Positions 42,697 through 54,055 are shown, counted from the first letter of the stretch. The stretch: 64,000 nucleotides of DNA from Epinephelus fuscoguttatus (GCF_011397635.1 NC_064772.1:13159035-13223034), one strand, 5' to 3'. Numbers and translations are program-made. Notes: a model not told the origin generated them from the sequence alone.

Positions 42697-45600
42697 CCTA
42701 AGAAAGAGAACACTAAATGGACAGACAGAATTCTGGCCTCTCAGTGATGTCAATAATTGTATGTTATGCATAGACCGTATAAAAGTAATGGATGTAGCCA
42801 CTGTGATGTCACCCAATGGTTTGTGGACTCCCATTTTGAAGCCTTGAATGTGACATATAGGCCATCGCCATCTTAGTTTTTTTGAGCCAGAGGTGACCAT
42901 ATCTGGACCAGAGGCTGGAGCTGTGGAGTAGCAAGGGTCAGATCATAGTGAGAACCCAAGAGCGCTGTCTGCAAGACAGGCTGACTTAAAGCGGGCAGTC
43001 CCTTAATTATTTGTAACTTTAAGCCTTGGTAACATAATGGGGGAATTAAACATTCAACCCTCTGTACAGTTGTCATGAACAGGGGAATTGGCTGTAGGAA
43101 CCAAAACTGTTTTTGTACCAGTCATAAACATGTTTATTGTTGCTGTAAAGTTGGCCATATTGGGGTCTTTGCGGAGGGACCTGCTTCTGTCGCCAGCCTC
43201 AAGTGGCCATTCCAAGAACTGCAGTTTTTGGCACTTAACTTTATCTTCATTTTCTGCCCTGGAGGTTGCCTCTTGATGATGTAATGTAATGATGTAATGG
43301 CTAAATTATTGATAGGTATTGAGATGTTTTTATTGCTACATTGTCAATATTTAAAAAGAATTGAAGCCATTTTTAAGCCAGTTGGTTGGCTAGTCCACAA
43401 AAAAATTCCCTTTCATGGCTACAACTTTTGCCTTGGGAGGCTGAAATTTGGCATGAAGGTTAAGTGTGAAGTTGTATGTTTGTGGATGGATGCATGTATA
43501 TGGTCTCAACTATTGGGAATTTGCATTTGTTTGACATGGTGAGATGTCAGCGCTGTTAGTGGCTACATTTGCTGACCAAACAAGCAATGATCGGCTATGA
43601 GCTGTGGAGCTCACAATAGATACATTTATATATAATGGTTCACATTTGTGATCCACATATTAGATGTATGGTTTTTGCATTGTATTCACCATGGAGCTTT
43701 TATTTATCTTGCTAAAAATGTTGTAGCCTAAATGCCCAAACATACTCGGGCGGAGCGTACGTGGAACGGACTCCGCAGAGGTCCGCGCGGACTCAAAGCA
43801 GACATCCGCAAGCCCTGTGCGCGCAGAGCTCAGATTTTACAACCGCGCGGACTCCGCTCCGCGCACCAGTGACTGCTCGGCATGTATTTTTCACATCGCG
43901 GGTATTTTTCACGGACATTTTTACAGGAAACTAGAACACGGAAGTGCGCTCAACTATGGAAGCCCGAATGACTGCGGTTCCTCGCGGAGTCCGTTCCGCA
44001 TATGTTCTGCCCGAGTATGTTCGGGCCTTAATACTTTAACCTACAGACCTTCAAAGGCCCTATACGCCTCAGACTGTGTGTCAGTTAGTTTATGGTCAAA
44101 ATTTGCACTTGCTAAATAAATACGCGTTAAAGTAAAGGCCAGTTTGTAGGATTTGAGGAAAAATAGGCCTAGTATCTAACATTCATAACTGTGTTTTCAT
44201 TAGCTTGTAATCACCTGAAAATAAGAACTGTTTTGTTTTTCTTACCTTAGAATGAACTTTTTATATCTACATACCAAGCAGGTCCACTTCCACGAGGTCT
44301 GCCATGTTATTCTACAGTAGCCCAGCACGTGTCAGTCAGTTCCTCTGCACGCTTCACACACACGATAGAAGTCTCAGTTAGTTGCAATCTGCAAGCTCAC
44401 CAACAGATGCCACTATATCCCACATGCGAGACCTTTAAATTACCACAAATAGGGAGTTTTTGTCTATGATAATACATTCAGAGGTGTGCTGCTGATATAT
44501 GAAAACAATGGAGACTGAAGAATGCTGTAAAAACGCTGCACACCTTAATGTGTAACAGGTGTGTTGGAGGGCAGCAGAATTTGAATACTGCTCATTTACT
44601 GGTTTATTTTACATTCATTTCATAAGAAGTTTAGGTCTTTAGGAGTTATTATTTGTCATTGTGTGTATCAGAACCCCTCAGAGTCTATTATTGTAGTGCT
44701 TATATCATGACCATGCCAAAAAATAAGCTGTGTTAAAAATTGTCATCCAAGTTTGTAGTCAGTTTAAGCCATGTTTAGGTCTGTTTCACTAGTGAGCATT
44801 AGCTGGTAATATGACGCAAAGCCATAGCACTGCTGCTATGAATTACTTGGATTTTAATGTACATTTCCAAGGTCAAACTTTACAGTTTTTACACTGTCTT
44901 TTAATGCAGTTTTGACAGATATCTGGCAGCCAATCAGAAACAAGTGTTTTCCATTTTATTATAAAAAGATACAAGACTGTGGAACAAACCGTTGACCTGT
45001 CACAGCAGAGAAAGCACAGGTGAGGTGTAACCAGCAACACTAATTACACCTCCGGTCTATTTCAGTATCCCACTACACCATGCCAACCAGAGCAATGTGA
45101 TTACTGTTATTACACACCTGTGTGTTGTTTTTTTTTTGCTGTGACGTGTCAAAATGTGCGCTGTTAAAAAGGCCTAATATAGATCAGTAGTGAGTTTTAA
45201 GTGTTTGTCACAGTCACAGTTTTTGGTGCTTTCTGCCATCTCTTCTGTAATTACAGAAAACTGGAACTCTTTCTTCCCCAAAGTGATAAAGCGACACTGA
45301 CAACACCCTCTGCCACTTTCTGCCTTTGTGTGATGTTTAGCTAAGTTACCACAAGAGGATGCTTTGACTGGGGCGTTACTATGGAAACCAAAACTGAGCA
45401 GTAGATGGGACAAGGTGTTAACATGCCTCGGTGTCCCAGCTAATATCTGCATTGTCTTTTTGTTGAATTTTTTTCTAACACTTAGGATATAATCCTGGCA
45501 TTTACATTTCTCAACCTGAGAAAAAAGATGGAATATTCTAGATAAGAATTCAAAATTCAGTATGTAAATTAATCTGGTGTCAGTCAATAAGCACCTTTTT

Positions 45601-48600
45601 CTGTTGATGAGGTTTGAGTTGGTGCTGTTAGGGCATTTTTCATGGCGTTTTCAGTTATGGCTGCTATCGCTGGTCATGCTAACTGCAAAGTTCTTTGCCA
45701 TTTCTAGGGCATTTTTCATACATGGTATGACTGATTCATACAGTGCCCGAGTATGATTGCCTCCCCTCTCCACTACTCCGATGCTCTGCTTTCACATTAG
45801 TAACATTGTTCCTTACCTGAGTACACTTGCATCATCATCATCTACGTGACATTTTTGTTGTGCTGAAGTGTAGAAAAGGGCACCACAGACACACACTGCT
45901 TCCTCCTCCTGCTGGAGCTACGGCTGCAGGAGACTGTTTCATAACCGGTGAAAAACTCTGGTTACGTTAAATAGCTAACCCTAACCACCTTTTCAAGTGG
46001 ACTTGGGGACAGACCGGACTTTGGGGTCAAGTCAGATCCAGATTGGGTTTACAAATCCACCTCCTAATAATTTCCTAGACAGTTTCCTTGAAGGAACTTT
46101 GTATTTTGGTGCAAGTTATGGAGACAGAGTTTTGAGATTTGTGTTGACTTGGTATGCAGTCGTTGAGATAAATAGTTTAGATTTTTTTAAGATTATTTTC
46201 CTCTCGAAAAAAGACCATTTACACAATAATTAAAGGGAATATAGACAGCAGATCGTAACATGTTTAATAGCTCTAGTAAAACTTTTTCTTTCTCATACCA
46301 CACATTATGGCATGTTTTTGTCTTGTATTTTGCTCTTTGCATCACTACTTTACAAGCTGAGTACAAAATAACCATTCATTGGGGAGTCAAACAATGTTCA
46401 TCTGCACACACTGTGTCATCACAGTGTGTGCAGATGAACATTGTTTATCTGCACACACTGTGATGACACACAGCTGGTTGAATATCAGCAAAGTTTCCCT
46501 GCTTCCCTTCACTGGTTCCTGTACAGCAGGGTCGGTCTTTTTTTCACTGTTATAATCATTAAAAAGTTTACATTCAGAAGGCCATATCCTCAGTAGCTAG
46601 CTAGCTAACCCTACACTTTTCAGGGTTTGATTTTGGTTTTGGAACAGAGAAGAAACGTATATCTTTTTCCAACCTCTCCACGTAATGAGTATCATTAATA
46701 CACGACATGCTCCATGCACAAGATTTAGCTCCAAATCCACAAAACCAATCTGAGACAACTGCATTAGAGTCAATGGAGCACAGCTGTGTTGTTCTCAGAC
46801 CATGGTCTGAGCCGGCCTGATGCTCGTCTGGGGTCGAGACTTTGTTAAGAGTCAATTGCATTGCTGGTAAAATCTGAATATTCACAAGCCATTTGGCCGG
46901 TGGACATACAAGTGTACAGATAGCTCTATTCAGTAATAGGATTAAAAAAAAAATCCATAGGATTGTACCTTTCCCATACCAAGCCCTTAACAGCTATTGT
47001 ACAGTACATGTGTTTTGTGTACAAAATCCTCTTACTCATTCATCAAAACTGCCAGAAGAGTAGTATGAGTGCTGTTCATTTAAGAACATATCACAGGTAA
47101 CATTGTCCTCAATTAAAATCTTGCTGAGAACACAGAGGGCTCTTTAACAAAGTGGCACCGGGGGCAAAATGCGTTAATAATACAAATCATAGCATTCTAA
47201 CAGAAGCCTTATTACCCAATGATCACTGGTAGAAATTTATACATTTACTCTAAAGGGGTAATCAACCCTGAAACAGAGGTGACATTTATCCTCACTACAG
47301 CTCAGGCTAGAAATTGAAAAACCAAAGTTCGTACACTGTGCACTTTGCTTTTCTCTTTTCTGTCTGTTAATCCTTTAACAAAATAAAACCCATGTGAATG
47401 TCAATGCTCAAACAAACAGTTAAAGGTTATTACAAAGTCAGTCACTGATATATTGTCAGTGAAGCAGCTCCAGGTTTTGCCTGATTAAACAGACACTGAT
47501 ACAGCTGTTCGCTTTGGAGGAGAGTTGTGTATTTTTTTCATACTGATCAAACTCTCTGATGATATGGTTGTTGATTTTTGTTGAAAACTACCTAAGAATA
47601 TCCATTTTTTCCTCCTTTTGCATCAGTTATTTATGCAAATTGTGTGCATGTGTCTGTGAAATGTCTTGTGTAGTGTTTGCACATTATCTTGGTGTCATGC
47701 CACTCATCCTGCCTATAACTCTAGACTATGTCTTCTACAAAGTTTAAAGCCAGTATGGATTTTGTAACAACACTTTGCCTCAGGCTGCGCTCCATTTTTA
47801 AGCCTGCTGGGAGGGAAAGCCTGTACGTGGGCTGGGGTCGCCAAGAGACAGTTCAGGGGTTCTTGCTGAACTGCATATGTCTGAGAAGTGTATTTAACAA
47901 ACTGAATAAAACAGGGATCTAGTGTATACTTGCTTGTTTTTCTCGTATACCCATATGTGCTGTATTCGGCCATTGGTTTGTCTTGTGTGCTGCAGCTGTC
48001 AGGTAGAAAAGACATATGCCACGCCAGTGAAAGGACGGTCAGAATCAGAGAGACTGACCTTCAGAATCACAGACGCTGACCTTCTCTTCATAGAGCTTTA
48101 GGCAGCTAAGTAAGTGTAAATCCTCGGCAGCCCCATTAGAAATTCCTGCCTGGCTCAGCTGGCCGAAATGGAACAAAGACTCAAGCCTTTCCAAGCTACC
48201 GTTGCTGAGTGTTTTGTTGTGTTAAGTGATCTATCGGCAGTTTATCGTCTCCCTGTCAGGCTGAGTTTCAGCTGAGCAGGAAGAGAGGAGATTAAGATGT
48301 GGACACATTTTCTTTCTGTTTTCCAAAAAGCACATTTGTTTTACAGTTTAAACAGTTCCTTACCAATACATATCCTTTTCAAAATTTGCATTATAGCCTA
48401 TTATGTTACATGTGTGGTTTGAAAATAATTAAATTAATAAATTACATTAGTGTACATGAATAGTTCAGAACAAGGGTTTTTCAAGTGTGACACTGCCCCC
48501 ATCCTCTTGGGGGCAGTATAAACAGGAAGTGTAATGTTGTCATGGAGTCAGTCAGCTGTGGGCTCCAACTTGAGCCCCATTTTTTTTGTATATTTGTTTA

Positions 48601-50168
48601 CATGTTGTGAAATTGGCACCGTAAAAACCATGTTGAATTAACTTAATTAGCAGCTCCTGTTTGTGTATCCATGGATACAGACAACTATCACTGGATGACT
48701 TACGATTTCTATGATTTATTAACATTTATTTGTAGTGGATGTTCATTGCAATGATGTCCTCAGAAAGTGTAAGTCACACTGAATCTAATCTTTATTTGAC
48801 ACCTTTGTCTTACACCCATCTTCACCTTCACCAATTTCACCAAAACACAGACTGTATGGGTTGTAGCTGCTGCTGTAGTGGGTTAATCATGTTGCAATAA
48901 ATTGTAGGTGCTCATAGTGCTTGGCTGCAAGCAAACCATACAAATAGTCTATTTTTTTTAAGAGCTAGGTACAAAAAGGAGTAAAGGTAGGTATCATTTG
49001 ACTGGAGAAGTTGTGATACTACTTGGCACTGGGGTATTTTGGTCAATACATGAAAGGCATTGAGTACTGATACCCAGCCCTATTTTTAACTACACAAATA
49101 CAAATATTAGGTTTCTCTTTTTGTCAATATGGTTTATTGACTTTGGATAAGGTGCTGTATGTGGATGGTGTTTTCCCTCCTCATATCTGGCCTCATTTCT
49201 TTGTTTAAATGCCTGCACTGGATATTATATTGTAGTAATTCTTGTTAACATGAGCACCAATGTTAGAAGTTGTAGAAGTGGGATCTTGTTGTTGATTGTT
49301 ACATTGAATAGTTGTATTGAGTTTCTTAAGAATGTGTCAGTAGTTTTAGAGAATTCTTCAGATTTTTTTACTTTGGCTGGGCAATACAAGAAAACACCAA
49401 GTAGTTCCAGGGTCAGAATCCCAAAAATCAGATATTGATAGTTTTTATTGTCAAAAGCAGTTAATGTGCTATCATGTAAGGGAGATAAATATATCACTAT
49501 TTATGGGGTGAATGCTATATTAATACGCTACTTTTAAAAAAAACTCTAATAACCACATTGTGATTTGCTTAATATGAGTTTTTTTTTAACTCTTCCCTGT
49601 TAATTACTTAATTACATGCATGTTTAAACACAAGACAGTTTTTAATGGTAAATAATAAATGTTCATTATGTGAATTCTCTGAACTAACGAGGTGATAGCT
49701 GTGTGCTTGCTCACAACGGCAGCAGAGACGCACATACTGCAGCAATAAGAAGAGTGCACATGTACCCAGGATGTGCTAGATCCATTTTTAATTTGTATCG
49801 ATCATATTGACTCAAAACAAGACTTTGTATCTGTAGTATAGACACTTTGGGACTCGATCTGTTATTGACATCCAGTCATTTATTTATCGGTATCTATCAA
49901 ATTTATTTTAACAGTTAGTTTTGTTACGTTCCTAAAAAAGAAAAAAAATCACTGTCATTTCCCCAAATTTTTAGAGGATAGGACAAATGCAGTATTCCTC
50001 ACTTTGCACTGACACACTTAATTCCTCAACAGCTGGGTTAATGGTGTCCTCCTGTCTTGCAGGGGCGTGGTGAGAGTGGACATTAATCTGCAGGATGTTG
50101 ATATCGACCAGTGCTCCACTGACGGCTGGTTTGCTGGAACCCATCGATGCAACCTGACCACTATGGAG
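29153..50168 (+). CDS. gpr158: G protein-coupled receptor 158 (mGlyR), 5' part
   Basis: Exons 29153-30030 and 50063-50168 join in phase 2 (AG|G) and give the first 328 codons; the gene continues beyond the window. It is an orphan class C receptor, now described as a metabotropic glycine receptor, that acts at neuronal membranes with RGS7-Gbeta5. A signal peptide (MAVFRLSLLLQVGFVIGS) is followed by the extracellular Cache domain from about residue 75. Residues matching the published glycine site are present: Ser137-Arg138 in NRSRE, Tyr261 and Glu263 in YLECENG, and Asp299 in RVDINL. N-glycosylation sites are NCS, NRS, NRT and NLT. ATG 29153 is chosen over the in-frame ATG-less extension because it has a good Kozak context (GAGATGG) and opens the signal peptide. 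The a or b paralogue cannot be told; gpr179 is the main alternative. Confidence 0.88.
30285..30725. repeat. dispersed repeat, second copy of 17035 family
   Basis: ACACAAAAT / ACCACAAAGAGAT-type unit repetition (30420-30590), then TCTGCCTGTCTTGCTCCTGT, GTAGGAGAGGTGGTGGGGCC and a tail CATTTTCCACCCATG. The same order is seen at 17035-17340. Confidence 0.6.
31290..31316. repeat. poly-T tract
   Basis: Uninterrupted T run of about 26 bases, perhaps the tail of an antisense retroposon. No body was recognised. Confidence 0.8.
32205..32455. repeat. dispersed repeat family B, copy 1
   Basis: Contains GAAGCTACCACCAGCAGCCG, then GTTAGCTTAGCATAATGACTGG and TTGTTACCGTTAGACAGCTAGC. The central phrase recurs at 33390-33440 and is a form common in fish genomes. 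Confidence 0.55.
32489..32663 (+). repeat. dispersed repeat family C, copy 1
   Basis: Begins AGGGCTGGGTATCACTAC, contains TTGAAACTTCTCCAGCCAAA and ends CAGCAGCTACAACCCATAGA. The same blocks in reverse order and orientation occur at 48849-49081. Confidence 0.7.
33317..33386. repeat. perfect 23-bp hairpin plus third copy
   Basis: The left arm 33317-33339 (starting AGTTTCACCTTAGGG) is exactly reverse-complemented at 33344-33366, with loop TTGG. Immediately after, 33365-33386 repeats CTTAGGGTACTTGTATTGG(TAC) in direct orientation, loop included. The arms carry no mismatch, so the event is recent. Confidence 0.95.
33387..33610. repeat. dispersed repeat family B, copy 2
   Basis: GCTACCATCAGCAGCCAGTT, then AACTTAGCTTAGCATAAAGA and GGCAGCTAGC, matching copy 1 at 32303-32345. 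The far end holds CTAAGCTAAGCTAACC and CATATTTAGTGTACAGACA in inverted form. Confidence 0.55.
35690..37145. repeat. GGTTC/GAACC-rich dispersed element, composite
   Basis: Many phrases of GAACCCTTTT / GGTTCCTC / AGAACC type occur at both ends: 35695-35960 (AGGAGAACCCTTTTGGTTCC) and 36520-37140 (AAGAACCCTGTCTTCTAAAA, GGTTCTGGGAAGAACCTCAG), with the phrases inverted between the two ends. The end CTTTATTTCTAAGAGTGTAT is a form seen at termini of fish DNA elements. The middle (35970-36500) is AT-rich and may be a separate insertion. Boundaries are approximate. Confidence 0.5.
37705..38400. repeat. dispersed repeat family A, copy 5
   Basis: Starts GTACATTTCTGCAAACCACA and ends TGCGGTTTGCAGAAACATAC, inverted versions of each other. 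The interior holds CTAAACATGACAACATGTTAACCAC and the minisatellite at 37916-38190. It is related to copies 1 and 3 by the ends and by GGTATTTT / GTGGCA phrases. Confidence 0.6.
37916..38190 (-). repeat. five-unit 45-57 bp minisatellite
   Basis: Units start at 37916, 37966, 38011, 38066, 38123 and 38180 (GTGCCATGAAAARCNGTTGT ... TTTCCTG). The last full spacings are 57 bp, so the minus-strand frame has a 19-residue period (QQEMQQFLSKKQ, RQEMQRCLCKKQ, QQEMKCCLFKT). The frame is open for about 100 codons, but this probably follows from the repeat and not from selection. Confidence 0.85.
40545..41100. repeat. degenerate ~200-bp tandem repeat, 2.7 units
   Basis: Recurring blocks: TTGGACCAGT at about 40634 and 40829; GTAAGACAACAAA at 40692 and 40892, with CTAAGACATCAGACAAGCAG at 41044; GAAAAGTG(C/T)ATT(A/T)CTCC at 40752 and 40955. 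The period is 195-200 bp, with a shortened last unit. Related sequence from 40500 may be a further decayed unit. Confidence 0.75.
42651..42693. repeat. (TG)n microsatellite
   Basis: About 20 TG units with one GG interruption near 42657. Source of a spurious TH-repeat frame on the other strand. Confidence 0.95.
42763..43285. repeat. dispersed MITE-like element
   Basis: Starts GCATAGACCGTATAAAAGTA and contains GTGATGTCACCCAATGG, CCATTTTGAAGCC, TAAACATGTTTATTGTTGC, GCCAGCCTCAAGTGGCCATT and CTGCAGTTTTTGGCACTT, a string I recognise as common in teleost genomes. The end fragment TATACAGTCTATGG at 518-535 belongs to the same family. No frame of note. Confidence 0.6.
43732..44028. mobile_element. 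PIF/Harbinger-type MITE, TSD TAA
   Basis: The 297-bp GC-rich element is flanked by TAA (43729-43731 and 44029-44031). Its ends are inverted for about 50 bp: left ATGCCCAAACATACTCGGGC with GGAACGGACTCCGC, right the reverse complement of AGGCCCGAACATACTCGGGC with GGAACGGACTCCGC. The 3-bp TWA target fits PIF/Harbinger. It is non-autonomous. CpG content is high for its surroundings and little decayed, which suggests youth. Confidence 0.85.
44134..44436 (-). mobile_element. MITE copy 2 of the 13495 family
   Basis: The reverse complement begins AAAGGTCTCGCATGTGGGAT, then AGTGGCATCTGTTGGTGA, and ends TCCTACAAACTGGCCTTT, collinear with 13495-13807 over the full length. Confidence 0.75.
46389..46466. 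repeat. perfect 27-bp hairpin plus third copy
   Basis: The left arm 46389-46415 (AAACAATGTTCATCTGCACA...) is exactly reverse-complemented at 46420-46446, with loop TCAT. A third partial copy, TCTGCACACACTGTGATGAC (46448-46467), follows. It reads through the loop as ATGA, i.e. as the reverse complement of arm plus loop. No mismatch in the arms. Confidence 0.95.
46600..46900. other. possible dispersed repeat
   Basis: TAGCTAGCTAGCTAACCCTACACTT ends with phrases such as AAAACCAATCTGAGACAACT and GAGTCAATGGAGCACAGC that resemble dispersed fish sequence. No copy or second end is present in the window. Confidence 0.25.
48849..49081 (-). repeat. dispersed repeat family C, copy 2 (reverse)
   Basis: Starts CAGACTGTATGGGTTGTAGC and ends GTACTGATACCCAGCCCT, with GACTGGAGAAGTTGTGATAC between: the reverse complement of 32489-32663. 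Confidence 0.7.
50063..50168 (+). CDS. gpr158: gpr158 exon 2
   Basis: 106 bp between TCTTGCAG and GTGAGTG. It completes Arg293 and encodes GVVRVDINLQDVDIDQ then CSTDGWFAGTHRCNLTTME, the last strands of the Cache domain before the Cys-rich/EGF-like stalk. It carries the Asp matching the published glycine-binding Asp. Ends in phase 0. Confidence 0.93.
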
Positions 50169-51644
50169 GTGAGTGTGCCGAACATGCGGATTAGACAGAA
50201 GATTGATTCGCTCTGGAAAACTGAAGTGTAACGTACACGCATTTAGTCACATCTCCACAAGGCACTCAACGGAAAAGCACTAAATCTGTACATCTTGTGG
50301 TAAATCCTCTTTAATGATACTTTTACAACCTACTTCCACTTAACTGAACACTATATGCTGCGGTTTAAAAGTATGCACGTAAAAATGTCTTTTTTAATAT
50401 CTTCTTTTAGATAAGAAATGTGTATAAGGGGATTAGTTTGACTTGTCTCCAAAGCAGATCAGTGTTCTGCAAAATGTGACAGTAGCAGTAAAATCTCTGC
50501 TTGCTTTTTGTGTTTCCATCAAACATATATTAAGTGCACTGCACAATAGTTACAGCTGTTACTGTGCAACGAATCACACAGCATTTATTTTTTTAAATGT
50601 ATCCCTTGATGTGTCAAGGTTGCAGTGAGAAAATGTGTTTTGGTCACACCTGAAGCTTTGTTTAACACCCCTTCCTATATCAAGGTTGTGTAGTGTGAAG
50701 TATGATGTGTCTGTGTGTTGAAACTGAATGCACAGCTTTGCATGAAACTATGTTGACAGATGGGCCCAATACTTCATTTGTAGTTTTACCTCTCATCCAG
50801 ATGACCAATATTTGTTTTAGACAACTAACAGTGAAACAGTATGTCTCCAAATCATAAGGGTCGTTTTACATGGTCAATAAATATATTTAAATTAAAATTT
50901 AAGTGATGATAGTGAAGGAGACATGCTCAGTCTCAGCAGAGAAGAAACTAGCCCTGGCCATTTTAATACTGATGAAAAATAGTCTGTCTCAAGGCCTTGG
51001 AACATGTGGGCAGAGCTCTTGGACAAGATAATAAAACTCTCAGCTCTCTGCTATTTTTAAGAGGATGTCAAAATCCACTTCCTCCATTTTGAATAGAAGA
51101 ACTGTTGTTCATTTGTATTTTTCTAGGTAAAATAAATAGCAACCAATTTGCAATGTACACAACTTGCAAGTCAAAATATTTCTGCTTTTATGTGGCTGCA
51201 TGACTTAAACCTGCACAGTATCTAATTGTTTGGCATCTTGGAGGCAGCTGAAACATGTCATCAACATATCTTTTAAGTTAATATTTCGTACTTAGTCTTA
51301 CTCCAGCTGTTCCAGAGCAACACTATTGTTCATTGGGAGCTGTGTTTGTGCCTATTTGATGATTGTAAGTCCAATATTCTCTCTCTTTTAGCTCTGTTTT
51401 TGGTCTCAACCAACCCCTGAGAGAAATATCTGGCTCTTTAGCTGCTAAATGCTCTGCTATGTTCACCAGCTATTTGCTCACTTAGTTTAATTGCTGTTTG
51501 ATGTTGGGCAGGTGTGGTGTACAGTGGGTGGTACTTTTTAATTGCATATAACTGGAAATGACACAATGAAAGTTTAAAATGACTGTATGACTGTAAAACC
51601 ACAAAGTTAGCCTGATAGATGCTAAATGCTTTGAAGCTGAGGGA

Positions 51645-52285
51645 ACTGGGACTGCCCTTTTTTCCAATGGCCCAAAATTCTTTGGCCACTTTTACCAGAA
51701 AAATGTTGCATTGTACCAAAAGCCCATTTCTCCGACAGCCCATTATCCCAAAAACGAACACTCATAGCTCAGAAGTCCCATCTTTCCAAAAATACACTTT
51801 GTCTGTAGTTAGACAACCCATTCACAAATAAAAATGTTCGCATCATATGTTTCTGCAGGCCACAGAAACGCTACATTCGTCAGTAACACTGGGGTGAATG
51901 TGTGGTTAGGTTTAGACTCAAAAACCACTTGGTTATGGTTAGGGAAAGACTGTGTTTTGGCTTAAAAAAAACCTATTTGGTGGCACAAAAGTCACTGAAA
52001 AAGCAGGGATGGGTTGGTGAAAAAGACCTGGGTTTGGTTGCTCAAATGCCGCATGGAAACGCCACAGAGGGTCGATTTAAAGACTCAAATGTGCTGGGAA
52101 ACTGAAATTAACTGCAAGGAGTGTGTGTCTTCAGAGAAACGGGACTTAGGAGCAATGGGCATTTGTTTTTGAGATAATTGGCTGTCACGGAAATGGGCTT
52201 TTGGTCCAATGGGAGATTTTTCGGACTCATGGGGCTTCAGAATTTTGGGCCATCAGAACAATGGCATGGCACCAATGGAACCTGC
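51645..52285 (+). repeat. dispersed repeat family A, copy 6
   Basis: Core GTGGTTAGGTTTAGACTCAA, then CCACTTGGTTATGGTTAGGG and TTTGGTGGCACAAAAGTCAC (51900-51990). The ends carry inverted CCAATGGCCCAAAATTC / GAATTTTGGGCCATCAG (51664 and 52238). It is the longest intact-looking member in the window and pairs with copy 3. Confidence 0.7.
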
Positions 52286-52720
52286 AGAGTTGGTGTTTCA
52301 CTGGTAATATAAAACTATTGATTATAGCTGTTTTTACACCAATGTATTCACTGTAATCAGTACATACAAGAGAAAAAACAAGCTTTTCAATTTTCACTAA
52401 CATGTAGCCTTGCAACTGATAATAGCATGTTATATGACAGCGTGATTGTCATGCTACCTCGCATTTGCAGATTACTGCTAGCTAGCTAGCAGCTAGTCTT
52501 CCGGTCGATGCTTCTTACCTGTCTTTTCAGTCTCATCATTAAGAGCGATAGATTTTGAAGAGGTGCTGTAGATCAGAGTCAGACTGCTTCATAATGCATG
52601 TGATGTAATGGATTGCAGTGAGCCTCTTTGAATAATTAATCACTCTCTTTGTCTGAGTACTTCCACCTTTCCGTGGACAGTCAATGCCAGAGACATTTGA
52701 CATAGTGTGTGTGCTTACGT

Positions 52721-52721
52721 G

Positions 52722-52752
<31 letters not shown>

Positions 52753-52753
52753 A
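52721..52753. repeat. (GT)n microsatellite
   Basis: GCGTGTATG followed by about 12 GT units. Confidence 0.9.
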
Positions 52754-54054
52754 GGGAGGCTACAAGGAGAGAAGTACATTGTTACTGGTATAGATTTTAG
52801 CTGGGTTTGCAAAATAATGATCTCTGTGTGCTTACAGTGCAGGAGTGTGTTAGTTTTCTTGCTTACAGCTGAATGATGAAATCTGCTGTGTTCATGGCAT
52901 GTTGCAGGGTGTGACTTTTATCATCTTAATCATACAAGAATGCTCATTATCTGCACATCAGCCCACATCATCATAGATAAGGACAGGTATAGAGGTGCTA
53001 GGAATACATACACATGGAGGTAAATCCTGTAGAAAAATGTCACAATACCAGAAGTTTAGTGTTCAATAACAATATCAGTGAAACTGCAGATTTCTTGACA
53101 CCCACTTCAAAACCATGGTAAAAAAACAAACAAACAATGAAAACCACATACTTAAACATATTGTATTAAATTATATAAATTCGATCTGTCTTAAATGCAA
53201 ATACTCGTCTGTGTGGGTTCCTGAAATTTTGTGAGCGAGGGAACATATATTAACACATAGCCTTCAGTGTTGCAGTGTTGTTGTTGTTCAGCACTTGTAT
53301 AGTAAGATGTGACAGTTGGTCCCCTCCCATCACTGTGATTGGACAACTGGATAAAGAGTGACAGTGATGAGCACTGTGTTTTACCGAAACTCTCAGTGAC
53401 AAGAAAAAGCACTTCATCACACTGCTGCCGTTGCTGCTCCCATTACAAAGAATTATCAAAATACGCTGGCCTTCGGAAAATTGCTCCTTCAAACGAGTCA
53501 AGGTCAGCTGTTGTTGTAGCCCTAGCTGCTGCTGCAGCTTTTTGCCATATTCCACGGGTTGTTGTCCTTCTTCCATGCTGGTGGGCTTTCTTTTTCTTTC
53601 TTTGGTATTTAACTGCAGATTAGCACTCGTGTAGGCATATTTACTGCCCTGTCAAGTCTAGAAGAATTGCATCCAAGGTACCTACAGTAGTAGAAAGAAC
53701 GAGTACCATCATGTTTTCAGAATTTTGGCATCGACTTGTTCCCAAAGTATAAGTTCTTGCAACATTCCCAAGGTAAATTTCACAAGAACAGGAATGATTT
53801 TACCACCTCACTATATCTTGTGAATGTGTTTTGCAGAGTTTGTATCATAATTCATAAATTAAGCAAGATCTCCCTTCACACACTAGCAGTCTTGTAGGAA
53901 TTGCAGCAAGCCATCTCCGCATCCATTACAGCTAACTACCTACCATCCCGGTCTTAAAGTGCACGACCATGTAAATCGGAGGTGACGTGGGAGGCTGATG
54001 TCTCTCCAGCTATGAATAGAAAGCTCAACTGGAGTGTAATCAAGTCTTGTTGGG

Positions 54055-54055
54055 C

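Larger units (their letters stand above)
30031..50062 (+). other. gpr158: gpr158 intron 1 (20 kb)
   Basis: Bounded by GTAGGC and TCTTGCAG. No further exon or independent gene is supported inside. It holds repeat and transposon copies listed separately, two template-switch hairpins, a ~200-bp tandem repeat and a microsatellite. Unlisted stretches (for example 30730-32200, 34050-35690, 38400-40560, 41110-42650, 44440-46380, 46900-48840) show nothing I recognise. Confidence 0.75.

Noticed and set aside
42421..42900. 159-codon minus-strand frame
   Set aside because: Runs through a (CA)n tract and part of a dispersed repeat; no domain.
51902..52105. 67-codon frame rich in Lys/Leu
   Set aside because: Lies in the core of repeat family A, whose other copies do not keep the frame open.
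53339..53623. 94-codon frame in gpr158 intron 2
   Set aside because: No recognised domain; the block resembles dispersed repeat sequence and a GCT-rich low-complexity stretch.
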